In this document: in pieces, positions 1 through 6,739 of the stretch
How the letters are laid out: every line of letters begins with the position of its first letter
How positions within the stretch are numbered: position 1 is the first letter of the stretch
From: CAYSHJ01 sp964589725
Lineage (GTDB): Bacteria; Planctomycetota; Planctomycetia; Planctomycetales; Planctomycetaceae
DNA length: 8,813 nucleotides
Reading direction: 5' to 3'
NCBI GenBank assembly: GCA_964589725.1
Contig: CAZPUJ010000601.1
Coordinates: 1-8,813, forward strand
Made by a program: the position numbers and the translations under genes
Notes under the pieces: generated by a model
Seen by the model: the letters and a program-made list of their open reading frames with translations, nothing else
Database searches by the model: none
Told to the model about the DNA's origin: nothing

Positions 1-1
1 C

Positions 2-604
2 GAGATTCGCGATCCCGACAGCGGGGAGACCCTGCGATTGCGGATGATCACGTTGGTTCTCGACACGCCGACGCGCGACAAGGAGACCGAAATTCGGCTG
101 CTCACCAACCTGTCGCAGAGCGAGGCGGACGCGCGGAAGGTGGCGGAACTGTATCGTCAGCGCTGGACGATCGAGTCGATGTTCCAGGAGCTGACCCAGC
201 ACCTGAGCTGTGAGATCCGCACGCTGGCCTATCCGAAAGCGGCGGTGTTCGCCTTCTGCTTGGCCCTGACCGCGTGGAATCTCGTGTCGACGATCACGGC
301 CTCCCTGGCCGCAGTGCATGGTGAGCAGCCTGTGGACCAGAACGTCTCCGGGTTTTACCTCTCGCTGGAGATCTCCCAAGTCACTCAGGGGATGATGATC
401 GCGATTCCGGTGAAACATTGGAGCGTGTTTCAGAATTTGGAAGCGGAGCCGCTCGCAAACTTGTTGAAAGAGTTGGCGAGTCATGTGAACTTGACGAAAT
501 ACCAATCACACCCGCGCGGTCCCAAGAAGCCAAAACCCCAACGCCACTACTCGGGGAACGGAAAGCATGTCGCCACAGCTAGAATCCTCTGTCGCCAAGC
601 CTAA
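2..604 (+). CDS. IS4-family DDE transposase, C-terminal part (cut by window edge)
   Basis: This is the C-terminal roughly 200 residues of a transposase that would catalyse cut-and-paste movement of an insertion sequence. The frame is open from base 2, so the N-terminus and first catalytic aspartates lie outside the window. Seen in the sequence: a strand ending in LLTNL, then the YRQRWTIESMF block, which fits the IS4 signature Y-(2)-R-(3)-E-(6)-K, with the third DDE acid being the Glu codon at 173-175. The Lys position of that signature is Thr here (194-196). A hydrophobic helix follows (about 240-310), and the tail HPRGPKKPKPQ...HVATARIL resembles the natural C-terminus of planctomycete IS4 transposases, so the 3' end looks intact. 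The left IS end is not visible and no right terminal repeat could be assigned. Whether the element is active cannot be judged. Confidence 0.88.
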   Translation, partial: EIRDPDSGETLRLRMITLVLDTPTRDKETEIRLLTNLSQSEADARKVAELYRQRWTIESMFQELTQHLSCEIRTLAYPKAAVFAFCLALTAWNLVSTITASLAAVHGEQPVDQNVSGFYLSLEISQVTQGMMIAIPVKHWSVFQNLEAEPLANLLKELASHVNLTKYQSHPRGPKKPKPQRHYSGNGKHVATARILCRQA

Positions 605-727
605 CAAAATGCCACGTTCACAGGGCTGCCCCCTCACCCTAACCCCCGCGGCGGGAGAGAGGGAACCAACTGCGCGCACGGCGCGCATAATTGACAACCG
701 AAGACTCTAAAAAGCAGGTGATCGACC
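605..727. other. Gap between transposase and SDR gene, with two small hairpins
   Basis: This non-coding gap should contain the right end of the insertion sequence and the SDR promoter. It holds a CCCTCACCCTAACCC stretch at 631-645 whose first five bases pair with GAGGG at 659-663, enclosing a CCCG/CGGG inner stem. A second, perfect 7-bp hairpin lies at 671-687. No convincing sigma-70 pair was found: TTGACA at 691-696 has no -10 box at the right distance, and CATAAT at 686-691 has no matching -35. The SDR ribosome-binding site is AGGTGA at 716-721. Confidence 0.5.
671..687. terminator. Perfect 7-bp GC-rich hairpin, possible transposase terminator or operator
   Basis: TGCGCGC (671-677) and GCGCGCA (681-687) are exact reverse complements around a 3-nt ACG loop. 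It is 67 bp after the transposase stop. No T-run follows (TAATTG), so an intrinsic terminator is only one option; a protein-binding palindrome is another. Confidence 0.35.
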
Positions 728-1516
728 ATGAGCATCCTCGACCGATTTTCGCTGAAGGGCCGCATCGCGCTGGTCACGGCCGGCGCGGGGCCGTTGTTTG
801 GCAGCAGCATTTCGCAGGCGCTCGCGGAGGCCGGAGCCACCGTCATCACGGCGTCTCGTTCGCTGGAGGCCAACCGGCAGTTCGCCGATTCGCTGCGAGC
901 CGCCGGGCACGACGCGCACGGCATGCAGTTCGACTTGTCCGATCCCGATTCGATTCGGCAATTGCACCGCGATGTGATCGACCGCTTCGGCCAGCTCGAT
1001 GTGCTTGTCAACAGCGCCTTGACGCGCGACGGCCACGTCGGTCGCTTGGAGGACCAGAATCCGGAGGTTTGGATGAAGGCGGCTGGCGGCGACTTCTCCG
1101 GCCTGTTCTTGATCTGCCAGCAGTTCCTGCCCGACATGGTGCGGCAGGGGCGCGGGTCGATCATCAACATCTCCAGCATCTACGGCGTCGTGTCGAACGA
1201 TCCGACGATCTACGAAGGGACGTCGATGGTTCAGCCGCCGACGTATAACTTCGTGAAGGCGGGGATGATCAACTTCACTCGCTACCTGGCTTGCTACTAC
1301 GGCAAACAAGGCGTGCGAGCGAACTGCATCAGCCCCGGCGGGTACTTCGACGACCAACCTCAGCCGTTTCTCGACCAATACTGCCGCCGCGTGCCCGTGG
1401 GCCGGATGCTGGGCAACGATGATATCCAAGGGGCCGTGGTCTACTTGGCGTCGGACGCATCCGAGTACGTTACCGGCTTTAACTTGATGGTCGACGGCGG
1501 CTGGACATGTTTGTAG
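728..1516 (+). CDS. Short-chain dehydrogenase/reductase, PtmA-like
   Basis: This is a 262-residue NAD(P)-dependent oxidoreductase of the classical SDR fold, the usual family length. Motifs seen: an N-terminal Rossmann loop TAGAGPLFG (residues 17-25), which departs from the usual TGxxxGxG in having Ala at the second position and a shifted glycine; Asp69 for the adenine pocket; NSA (95-97) in place of NNAG; the catalytic serine in NISS (149 or 150); and YNFVK (173-177) with catalytic Tyr173 and Lys177. SPGG follows at 202-205, and the C-terminus VDGGWTCL is typical. The serine-to-tyrosine distance is about ten residues longer than usual, filled by an IYEG-containing insertion that I associate with PtmA-type SDRs of nonulosonate/flagellin-modification loci. 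The substrate is presumably a hydroxy or keto sugar derivative, which is inference. The start is supported by AGGTGA six bases upstream. The gene converges on the DapA-family gene. Confidence 0.9.
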   Translation: MSILDRFSLKGRIALVTAGAGPLFGSSISQALAEAGATVITASRSLEANRQFADSLRAAGHDAHGMQFDLSDPDSIRQLHRDVIDRFGQLDVLVNSALTRDGHVGRLEDQNPEVWMKAAGGDFSGLFLICQQFLPDMVRQGRGSIINISSIYGVVSNDPTIYEGTSMVQPPTYNFVKAGMINFTRYLACYYGKQGVRANCISPGGYFDDQPQPFLDQYCRRVPVGRMLGNDDIQGAVVYLASDASEYVTGFNLMVDGGWTCL

Positions 1517-1535
1517 CACGACACCGCACCTTGTC

Positions 1536-1599
1536 GCTGAATTCGCAAGAATTCAGACGCACAAGTTTGGTAACCGGACTGAATTCTTGCGAATTCAGC
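1536..1599. terminator. Bidirectional two-armed inverted repeat at convergent gene ends
   Basis: Bases 1536-1556 and 1579-1599 are perfect 21-bp reverse complements separated by 22 bases, 19 bp after the SDR stop. Each arm is also nearly palindromic on its own: CTGAATTC, a 4-nt spacer, then GAATTCAG. Arm 1 therefore folds on the + strand as an 8-bp stem with a GCAA (GNRA-type) loop, and arm 2 does the same on the - strand. Each converging transcript meets a GCAA hairpin first, and the whole region can refold into one long stem. The stop codon of the DapA-family gene (1595-1597) lies inside arm 2. No clear T-run is present, so termination or 3'-end protection is inferred from position and symmetry. 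Confidence 0.7.
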
Positions 1600-2527
1600 T
1601 ACGACGAGTCGGCTGCGGATTGGGCACCCATTCGGGGAGCCGTTCGCGGAGCAGACGGACGAAGGCGTGAAACTCGTCATCGCTCGAACCGACGTACGGC
1701 GGCAGCAGGCGCAGTGGGAACTCGGGGTCGTACATCTTCTCAAAAAGCTTGTCGTACGAGCCGTCGATACGACCATCCGGGACCGTCTCAAACAGCGTTT
1801 GAATGACGATGTCGACTTCCCGCTGGATCGGTACCATTGCGGCGACATCGCGGCGGCGACCGGCTTCCCACAGGGCTTTCAATTTTGGCCAGTTCATGAT
1901 GAACGACGCCAGGATGCCGCATTCGCCGAACAGCGAACCGTAAATGTATCCGGCTTCCGACAGGAAGTGCTGCAATTGCGGCGCATCTTCCATGAGACTG
2001 CGAAGGTGCGACTGCGAATCGCCGCAGTTCTTCGTCGCGACCAGATTCGGGTGAGTTTCCGCGAGCCTTCCGTATTCCTTCCCCGTCACCATCCGTTTGG
2101 TCCGCGGCAGGTTGTAGTGAATGAACTGACAATCGGGAAACCGGCCGCAGACACCGTCGAAGAAGTTGAACAGTTCGTGTTCGGCCAGCGCGCCCCAACT
2201 CGGTAATGAGATTTGAAACTGCCGCACACCCATGCCGCGGCAGCGTTCGATTCGCTCGCAAATCGTTCCGTGCGAGAGGTTGATCACCCCGACCATCGGC
2301 TCGGCGTTCACTTGACGCATTTCGTCGGCGAACGCCGCCACGATCTGGTCGAACTGCCGGTCGGTAACGGCGTAGCCTTCACCGGCGGTTCCGAAGACGT
2401 ACAAGTGCTTCGTCCCGTGCGCGATGGTCGTTCGCACGTTGCGGCGAAAGATCGCTTCGGCAAAACGCCCCTCGGCGTCCCACGGAATACAACAGGTCGC
2501 CATGATGCCACTGGGATAACGCTTCAT
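1595..2527 (-). CDS. DapA/NanA-family class I aldolase (dihydrodipicolinate synthase-like)
   Basis: This is a 310-residue cytoplasmic TIM-barrel lyase or synthase of the DHDPS / N-acetylneuraminate lyase / 2-keto-3-deoxy-sugar-acid aldolase superfamily, at normal length. Seen: GTAGEG at residues 46-51, matching the GTTGE/GSTGE carboxylate-binding loop; the catalytic tyrosine in FIHYNLPR (Tyr138); and the Schiff-base lysine in LVATKNCGDS (Lys166). Family knowledge says such enzymes join pyruvate to, or release it from, an aldehyde through a lysine imine. This member is divergent and unlikely to be the housekeeping lysine enzyme; a sugar-acid aldolase is more likely given its neighbour. It begins 34 bp after the 1315-residue exported protein gene, in the same direction, suggesting co-transcription. 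A weak GAGAAG precedes the ATG. The stop codon lies within the terminal inverted repeat. Confidence 0.88.
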   Translation of the reverse strand: MKRYPSGIMATCCIPWDAEGRFAEAIFRRNVRTTIAHGTKHLYVFGTAGEGYAVTDRQFDQIVAAFADEMRQVNAEPMVGVINLSHGTICERIERCRGMGVRQFQISLPSWGALAEHELFNFFDGVCGRFPDCQFIHYNLPRTKRMVTGKEYGRLAETHPNLVATKNCGDSQSHLRSLMEDAPQLQHFLSEAGYIYGSLFGECGILASFIMNWPKLKALWEAGRRRDVAAMVPIQREVDIVIQTLFETVPDGRIDGSYDKLFEKMYDPEFPLRLLPPYVGSSDDEFHAFVRLLRERLPEWVPNPQPTRRS

Positions 2528-2561
2528 GGATTGCTTCTCGCTTTCCGGTTGATGATGGTGA

Positions 2562-5500
2562 CTACTTTGCGAACTGAAAGGCGTACAGTTTGCAATCTCG
2601 CATCACCAGTCGCAGTCGAACCGGCGTTCCCGCGAAAGCCGACAGGCGGGACAGGCCCTTCCAGGTGACAGTCTTGCGAATGTTGTTGTGGTAGATCCGA
2701 TCGCAATCGTCCAACGAGTACCCAGGTAGCGGCTGGCCGTCCGCCGATTGTAGCTCTACATTCAAATGGCCTCCCGCGCTGCAATCGACATTCAACTCCA
2801 AACGGTCACCGGTGAAGTCCAGCGGTTTGGTCACAATCTCGGCGCCTACATGTCCTGCGGTCGCAGAGACGAATCCGTCCAGCCGCAACTTTGCTCGCGT
2901 AATCGCCCCGAGGTACTTCCTGAAGGGCTCTTTCCCGTCGAGTGATTCAATGTGCGTGCAGTTGTATGCCGAGTAGTACAGCCAGATCTCCGAACCGACC
3001 ACAGCATAGCCGACGCCCGGATACAGCGAACGGCTATCGAATTCACCATCCGGCCCAAGGCCAAGAAATGGCACATGATCACCCCGGCGTTGCCATTGAA
3101 TCGAGTCGTTGCTCGTGAACAGGTGGATGTCGAGCGTGTCGGGCGCGACGACGGTGATCGGATTTTTGACGTAGGTGACCGTCAGCGGCGGATTGCCGTC
3201 GGTCGGGTTTCCCTGAGCGTCTCCGGGATGAAAGAAAACCGGCACGAGTCCGAAATAGGCATTCGCTGCTTCTTCGTACTTCGTGACACCGGCCTGGTAG
3301 TAATCGGCCTTCGCGGGATCATCCGGCTGCATCACTTTCACCGGCGCGGGAAACGCGAACGGATCGCGCGACTCGGAACGCCCGACCTGACGCCATGGTC
3401 CCATGCGCGTGAACAACACATACGATTTTCGATCGCGATCCCAGAAGGCCTGGCTTTGCGTGTCGAGCGCGAAGTCCCCTTCGCGGACCACATTGCGTTC
3501 GGGCGTTGACCAAGTCAGCCCGTCCGGCGAAATGAGCAGCGTGAGATATCGCTTGGGATCGGTGTCCTTCTGCGGGTAGATCGCGGCCAGCATCTTGTAC
3601 TTCTCGCCAGCCTTGGCGTGTGGATCGACAAACACCTGGCCGATCACGCTACTGTAGCCGACAACCAAGTTGTTCTTCTTTGATCCGGCGTACTCGACCA
3701 GGCCCAACTCTGGTTTGGTCCAGTGAATTCCGTCCTGAGACTCGGCGTAAGCCACGGCATATTCCTCGCCGTGCCGAATGCCATGACTCACTCCGTACCA
3801 CAGCCGAAATTTGCCTTCCTCGTGCAGCAGGCTCGACATTCCGCCGATCTGCCACGATTCCCACGGTTTGTCTCCGACCAGGTTCCGTTCGCCCGTCCGA
3901 TGCGGCTGGTGGATTTCGAAACGGATGCCATTGGCCTTCTCCATCAGCGAGTCGTCCCACGTCAGGCGCTTCAAACTTCCCACGTCGACAGACAACGCGG
4001 CATCCTCACCAATCTGAAATGAGTACAAGCTGGCATTACGCAAGTGGAACTTGAGCCGCACGGTTCGACCTCGCAAGGCCGACAGGTCAGCGTGTTGTTT
4101 CCATTGAGGTTGCCAACGGAGTTCGTCCAGTTTGGTGGCAGCCACGACCTCTTCGCCGGCAAATCCGGCCAGTGGTTGCCCCGCTTCGTTGAGCACCTCG
4201 ACAGACACGTCGCCGCCGTGTGCATCGACGTTGATCATTAGCTTGTCACCCTCCAGCTTGAACGGCTTGGTCACGACAGTCCCCTCGTTCTCGCCGGCGC
4301 TCAGCCCGACGAAGCCGTCGAGCCGGAGCGTCGCCAAGCCGATCGCGTGTTTGCGGTCGAACTTGACCTGCTCATTGCCATGCCGCTCATTCGCGCCGGC
4401 GTAGTAGAGCCAATGCTTGTCGGCGTGAGTCACGATCGTGGATGCGGGCAGGAGGAGGTCTTTGTCAAAGGCACCGTCTGGACCGCGGGGCACAAGCGGT
4501 CGGCCCGCGTAGACCCAATGCAAGTCCCACGAATCGCCGTCGCGACTGGTGGCGATGTAGAAGTTCATCACGTCCCGCTCGTGACGTTTGTGCGTGTCGG
4601 TGACTTTGCCTTCGCTCACGTCGCCTGGGTATTCGTAAACCGACATCAGAGCGAAATAGACGCCGTGATAGATCCAGCATGTCGTCGCGTAGATTTGCCG
4701 GCGCTCTGCTTCATCCTTTCCCTCTTTGTCGAAGATCCACTCACGGACCAGCGTCCAATTCGTGGGATTCGTTTTCAGAACGCGATTGGTCATGCTGCGA
4801 GTCCCTCGCAGTTCGGTCGAACCACCCGCCGTGCCGAAGTCGGTACGCGTGAAGAGCCGATACGTTTTGGCTTCGGGATCCCAAACGATTTGGTTGTAAG
4901 TGTCCGCAGCCCGCTTGGTGACGGGCTTGCCGTCGTGGTACGGCGTCCAACGGATGCCGTCGGCCGAATGGGCAATTCCAGCGGCCATTCCCGGCGCGTC
5001 GTAACCCGCTTTGAACCGATGCTGCGGATCGGATTCTGCCGAGTCGATCTCGACGGCCAGCGTGTAGTCTCCCGCGAAATTGATCCCTTGCAGGTCCGCC
5101 TGCTTCTTGAAAACCAGACCGTCCGGCGACTCCGCGTAGCCGAAGCCGTTCGTTCCCGGCTTGCGGAACCAGAGTTTGAACTTGCCTTCGTCGTGTAGGA
5201 CGGTTCCGTAGAACCAGCCGTTGGTGAAGATCGGCTTGCCGGCGTTGGCCTTGCTGACCTGTCCCAACTCGCGAGTCACTCGTTGCGTCTCACCCACCAC
5301 GTAGTCGTCCACGAACAACTGCTTGCGAAGCCCGACGTTCAGCGGTCCCATATCACGCAGCACTTCGAATGGAGGATCATAGGCTGCCTCTCCCCCTTCG
5401 CGCGACGTGAAGAAGTTAAACAAGTAGACGCCGTCGGCTCCGGCCTTGATGAGCTGCGTTGCCGCGTGGCGGTATTCGTCGGCCGTGAGATTCTTCATCC

Positions 5501-6509
5501 CGCCGCCCTTCGTGCATTCGATGCCTCCATAAACCGGGACCGTCGTGATGGCCTGTTTCCACAAAACGATCGGCAGGTCGCCTCGCTCAAACAGGAACTC
5601 AGAGACGGCGACGAAATCGACCCAGCCGTTTTTCGCCCAACCCGGCACGTCGCAGCCGATTTGCCGCGCGGTCTCCGGCGTCGGTGGCGTGCGGCCGTAG
5701 TTCGACGGCACACGCACGGCGAGCAGCAGTCGGCGACCACGCTCGCGTCCGACATCGTCCAGCAGCTTGCGAACTCGCTCGACCAACGAGTTCATCTTGG
5801 CGACACGTTCTTCCATCGAGCCGTCTTTGAAGAACGTTGGAAAGCGATTGAAGTCGAGCTCGATGCCGTCGCAGTCGTAGCGCCGGACAGCTTCCTCGAT
5901 CAGCCGAAACGTGTAGTCGCGGACCTTGTCGCGGCCGAAGTCCATCGCTCCCTTGCCGCGATACTTCTCGGTCCCCAGCCGCCAGTCGGGATGATCGACC
6001 AGAAATTGCGTGCGTAGAAAATCGTCGCCGTGATCGTCGTTCATCCGAAACGTGAGCAACGCCTCGCGCCCGCGCCGCTTGGCTTCAGCCAGTATGATCG
6101 CATACGGATCGACTCCCGCCTCAAAGAACGCTTTCAAGTTCTCGAACCGCTGCTTCTCCGACGCCGGCCATTTCGCTCGCTCCTCGGGCGTCGACAGCGT
6201 GCCGCGCATCGTTCCGACTTTCGTCGGGTAGTACATGACCTGGGCGTTGACGCAGACCAGCACCGTATCGACGCGGCTCCCATCATAAGCGACCTCTTCG
6301 ATCAGCCGCTTCACGTCGTCGACGGTTACAGGCACCGGTCCTTTGCTGCCCGCCTTTGTTGACAGGCACGAATCGCCGTCGAAGTTGTAGAGCACTCGCC
6401 GAGTGCGCTGCGGCTGGTCCGCTCCCAAGACCAAAGGCGTCACCGACGCGGCCAAAAGTGTGAGCACAATCCAGACACCACCGGAGCTTCGGATCGGTCC
6501 ACGATTCAT
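2562..6509 (-). CDS. Large exported TIM-barrel protein with two tandem propeller/beta-sandwich units
   Basis: This 1315-residue protein is probably an extracytoplasmic carbohydrate-active enzyme. Residues 1-30 form a signal peptide (basic start, hydrophobic VWIVLTLLAASVTPLVLGA, likely cut after Ala30). Residues about 36-390 resemble a glycosidase-like TIM barrel, with DGIELDFNRFP (214-224) holding candidate acids Glu217 and Asp219. Then come two similar units. Unit A (about 396-835) is a propeller opening with LFVDDY (398-403) and bearing SxDGxxW-type blade motifs at 461, 515 and 655, then a beta-sandwich (729-835). Unit B (about 850-1315) has equivalent motifs at 924, 994 and 1133 and a second sandwich (1209-1315). 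The propellers resemble the five-bladed GH43/GH32-like superfamily. Catalytic residues there could not be assigned. AGGAG nine bases upstream supports the start. I do not recognise a named gene; the substrate is unknown. Confidence 0.85.
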   Translation of the reverse strand: MNRGPIRSSGGVWIVLTLLAASVTPLVLGADQPQRTRRVLYNFDGDSCLSTKAGSKGPVPVTVDDVKRLIEEVAYDGSRVDTVLVCVNAQVMYYPTKVGTMRGTLSTPEERAKWPASEKQRFENLKAFFEAGVDPYAIILAEAKRRGREALLTFRMNDDHGDDFLRTQFLVDHPDWRLGTEKYRGKGAMDFGRDKVRDYTFRLIEEAVRRYDCDGIELDFNRFPTFFKDGSMEERVAKMNSLVERVRKLLDDVGRERGRRLLLAVRVPSNYGRTPPTPETARQIGCDVPGWAKNGWVDFVAVSEFLFERGDLPIVLWKQAITTVPVYGGIECTKGGGMKNLTADEYRHAATQLIKAGADGVYLFNFFTSREGGEAAYDPPFEVLRDMGPLNVGLRKQLFVDDYVVGETQRVTRELGQVSKANAGKPIFTNGWFYGTVLHDEGKFKLWFRKPGTNGFGYAESPDGLVFKKQADLQGINFAGDYTLAVEIDSAESDPQHRFKAGYDAPGMAAGIAHSADGIRWTPYHDGKPVTKRAADTYNQIVWDPEAKTYRLFTRTDFGTAGGSTELRGTRSMTNRVLKTNPTNWTLVREWIFDKEGKDEAERRQIYATTCWIYHGVYFALMSVYEYPGDVSEGKVTDTHKRHERDVMNFYIATSRDGDSWDLHWVYAGRPLVPRGPDGAFDKDLLLPASTIVTHADKHWLYYAGANERHGNEQVKFDRKHAIGLATLRLDGFVGLSAGENEGTVVTKPFKLEGDKLMINVDAHGGDVSVEVLNEAGQPLAGFAGEEVVAATKLDELRWQPQWKQHADLSALRGRTVRLKFHLRNASLYSFQIGEDAALSVDVGSLKRLTWDDSLMEKANGIRFEIHQPHRTGERNLVGDKPWESWQIGGMSSLLHEEGKFRLWYGVSHGIRHGEEYAVAYAESQDGIHWTKPELGLVEYAGSKKNNLVVGYSSVIGQVFVDPHAKAGEKYKMLAAIYPQKDTDPKRYLTLLISPDGLTWSTPERNVVREGDFALDTQSQAFWDRDRKSYVLFTRMGPWRQVGRSESRDPFAFPAPVKVMQPDDPAKADYYQAGVTKYEEAANAYFGLVPVFFHPGDAQGNPTDGNPPLTVTYVKNPITVVAPDTLDIHLFTSNDSIQWQRRGDHVPFLGLGPDGEFDSRSLYPGVGYAVVGSEIWLYYSAYNCTHIESLDGKEPFRKYLGAITRAKLRLDGFVSATAGHVGAEIVTKPLDFTGDRLELNVDCSAGGHLNVELQSADGQPLPGYSLDDCDRIYHNNIRKTVTWKGLSRLSAFAGTPVRLRLVMRDCKLYAFQFAK
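2565..3962 (-). repeat. Internal duplication unit B (propeller plus beta-sandwich)
   Basis: This is the second copy of the module (residues about 850-1315). Matching landmarks are AESQDGIHW, LISPDGLTW, FTSNDSIQW, GPDGEFDSRSLYP and LRLDGFVSATAGH, leading into a sandwich that ends in DCKLYAFQFAK at the C-terminus. The two sandwiches have the same length (107 residues) and share VTKP, a GD.L..NVD core and GQPL.G. The N-terminal boundary of the unit is approximate. Confidence 0.75.
4005..5324 (-). repeat. Internal duplication unit A (propeller plus beta-sandwich)
   Basis: This is the first copy of a two-domain module inside the 1315-residue protein (residues 396-835). Its landmark motifs are AESPDG, AHSADGIRW, ATSRDGDSW, GPDGAFDKDLLLP and the junction LRLDGFVGLSAGE, leading into a sandwich that ends in NASLYSFQIGE. 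The same landmarks recur in the same order in unit B, so this is an old in-gene duplication visible at protein level. Confidence 0.75.
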
Positions 6510-6518
6510 GTTTGAAAA

Positions 6519-6523
6519 CTCCT
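6519..6523 (-). promoter_or_regulatory. Ribosome-binding site of the 1315-residue protein gene
   Basis: The reverse strand reads AGGAG nine bases before the ATG at 6509-6507. It supports that start, which also gives a complete signal peptide. Confidence 0.6.
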
Positions 6524-6724
6524 GCTGGAAACCTGGAAATTGGAGCCATCCATGTCATCGCAGCACAAAGGCGTGCTCCGGCTCCGCGTTTCGTCGTAGT
6601 TAGCGAAGGCAGATTCTCTTCCGCTGTCGGCGAGACTGACAGCAACGATTGGGCATATTTTGCCGATAGTAACGATAAGCGATGCAACGTCGGAGAGTGC
6701 GTCCATCTCGCGACCAATGAATCT

Positions 6725-6732
6725 GGAAGGGA
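6725..6732 (+). promoter_or_regulatory. Ribosome-binding site that fixes the start at 6740
   Basis: GGAAGGGA lies seven bases before the ATG at 6740. It decides this start over the in-frame ATG at 6512, since the shorter protein begins directly with a signal peptide. Confidence 0.7.
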
Positions 6733-6739
6733 ATCCAAC

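Larger units (their letters stand above)
6510..6739. other. Divergent intergenic region
   Basis: These 230 bp separate two divergent genes for exported proteins and should carry promoters for both. Seen are a short direct repeat of CTGGAAA at about 6525-6538 and a GGCA-TATTT-TGCC inverted repeat at about 6652-6664, close to an AT-rich patch upstream of the + strand gene. No strong -35/-10 pair was found on either strand. The + frame is open back to 6512, but the residues encoded there look non-coding and lie before a good ribosome-binding site and signal peptide. Confidence 0.45.

Noticed and set aside
686..696. CATAAT and TTGACA as an SDR promoter
   Set aside because: The boxes overlap each other in the wrong order, and neither has a partner at 16-18 bp.
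707..1519. 270-residue - strand open frame opposite the SDR gene
   Set aside because: It mirrors the SDR almost end to end, while the SDR has catalytic motifs and a ribosome-binding site.
1537..1598. Two-unit CRISPR-like repeat
   Set aside because: There are only two arms, inverted rather than direct, with a single 22-base spacer at convergent gene ends; a hairpin explains it better.
4347..6017. Two long + strand open frames (4347-5198 and 5283-6017)
   Set aside because: They are antisense to the 1315-residue gene, whose protein shows clear domains and an internal duplication; the + strand products show no recognisable motif and are Arg/Val-rich shadows.
6512..6739. In-frame extension adding 76 residues to the N-terminus of the exported barrel-like protein
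   Set aside because: The extension has no signal peptide at its own start, its ATG at 6512 lacks a good ribosome-binding site, and GGAAGGGA plus a complete signal peptide mark 6740 as the real start.
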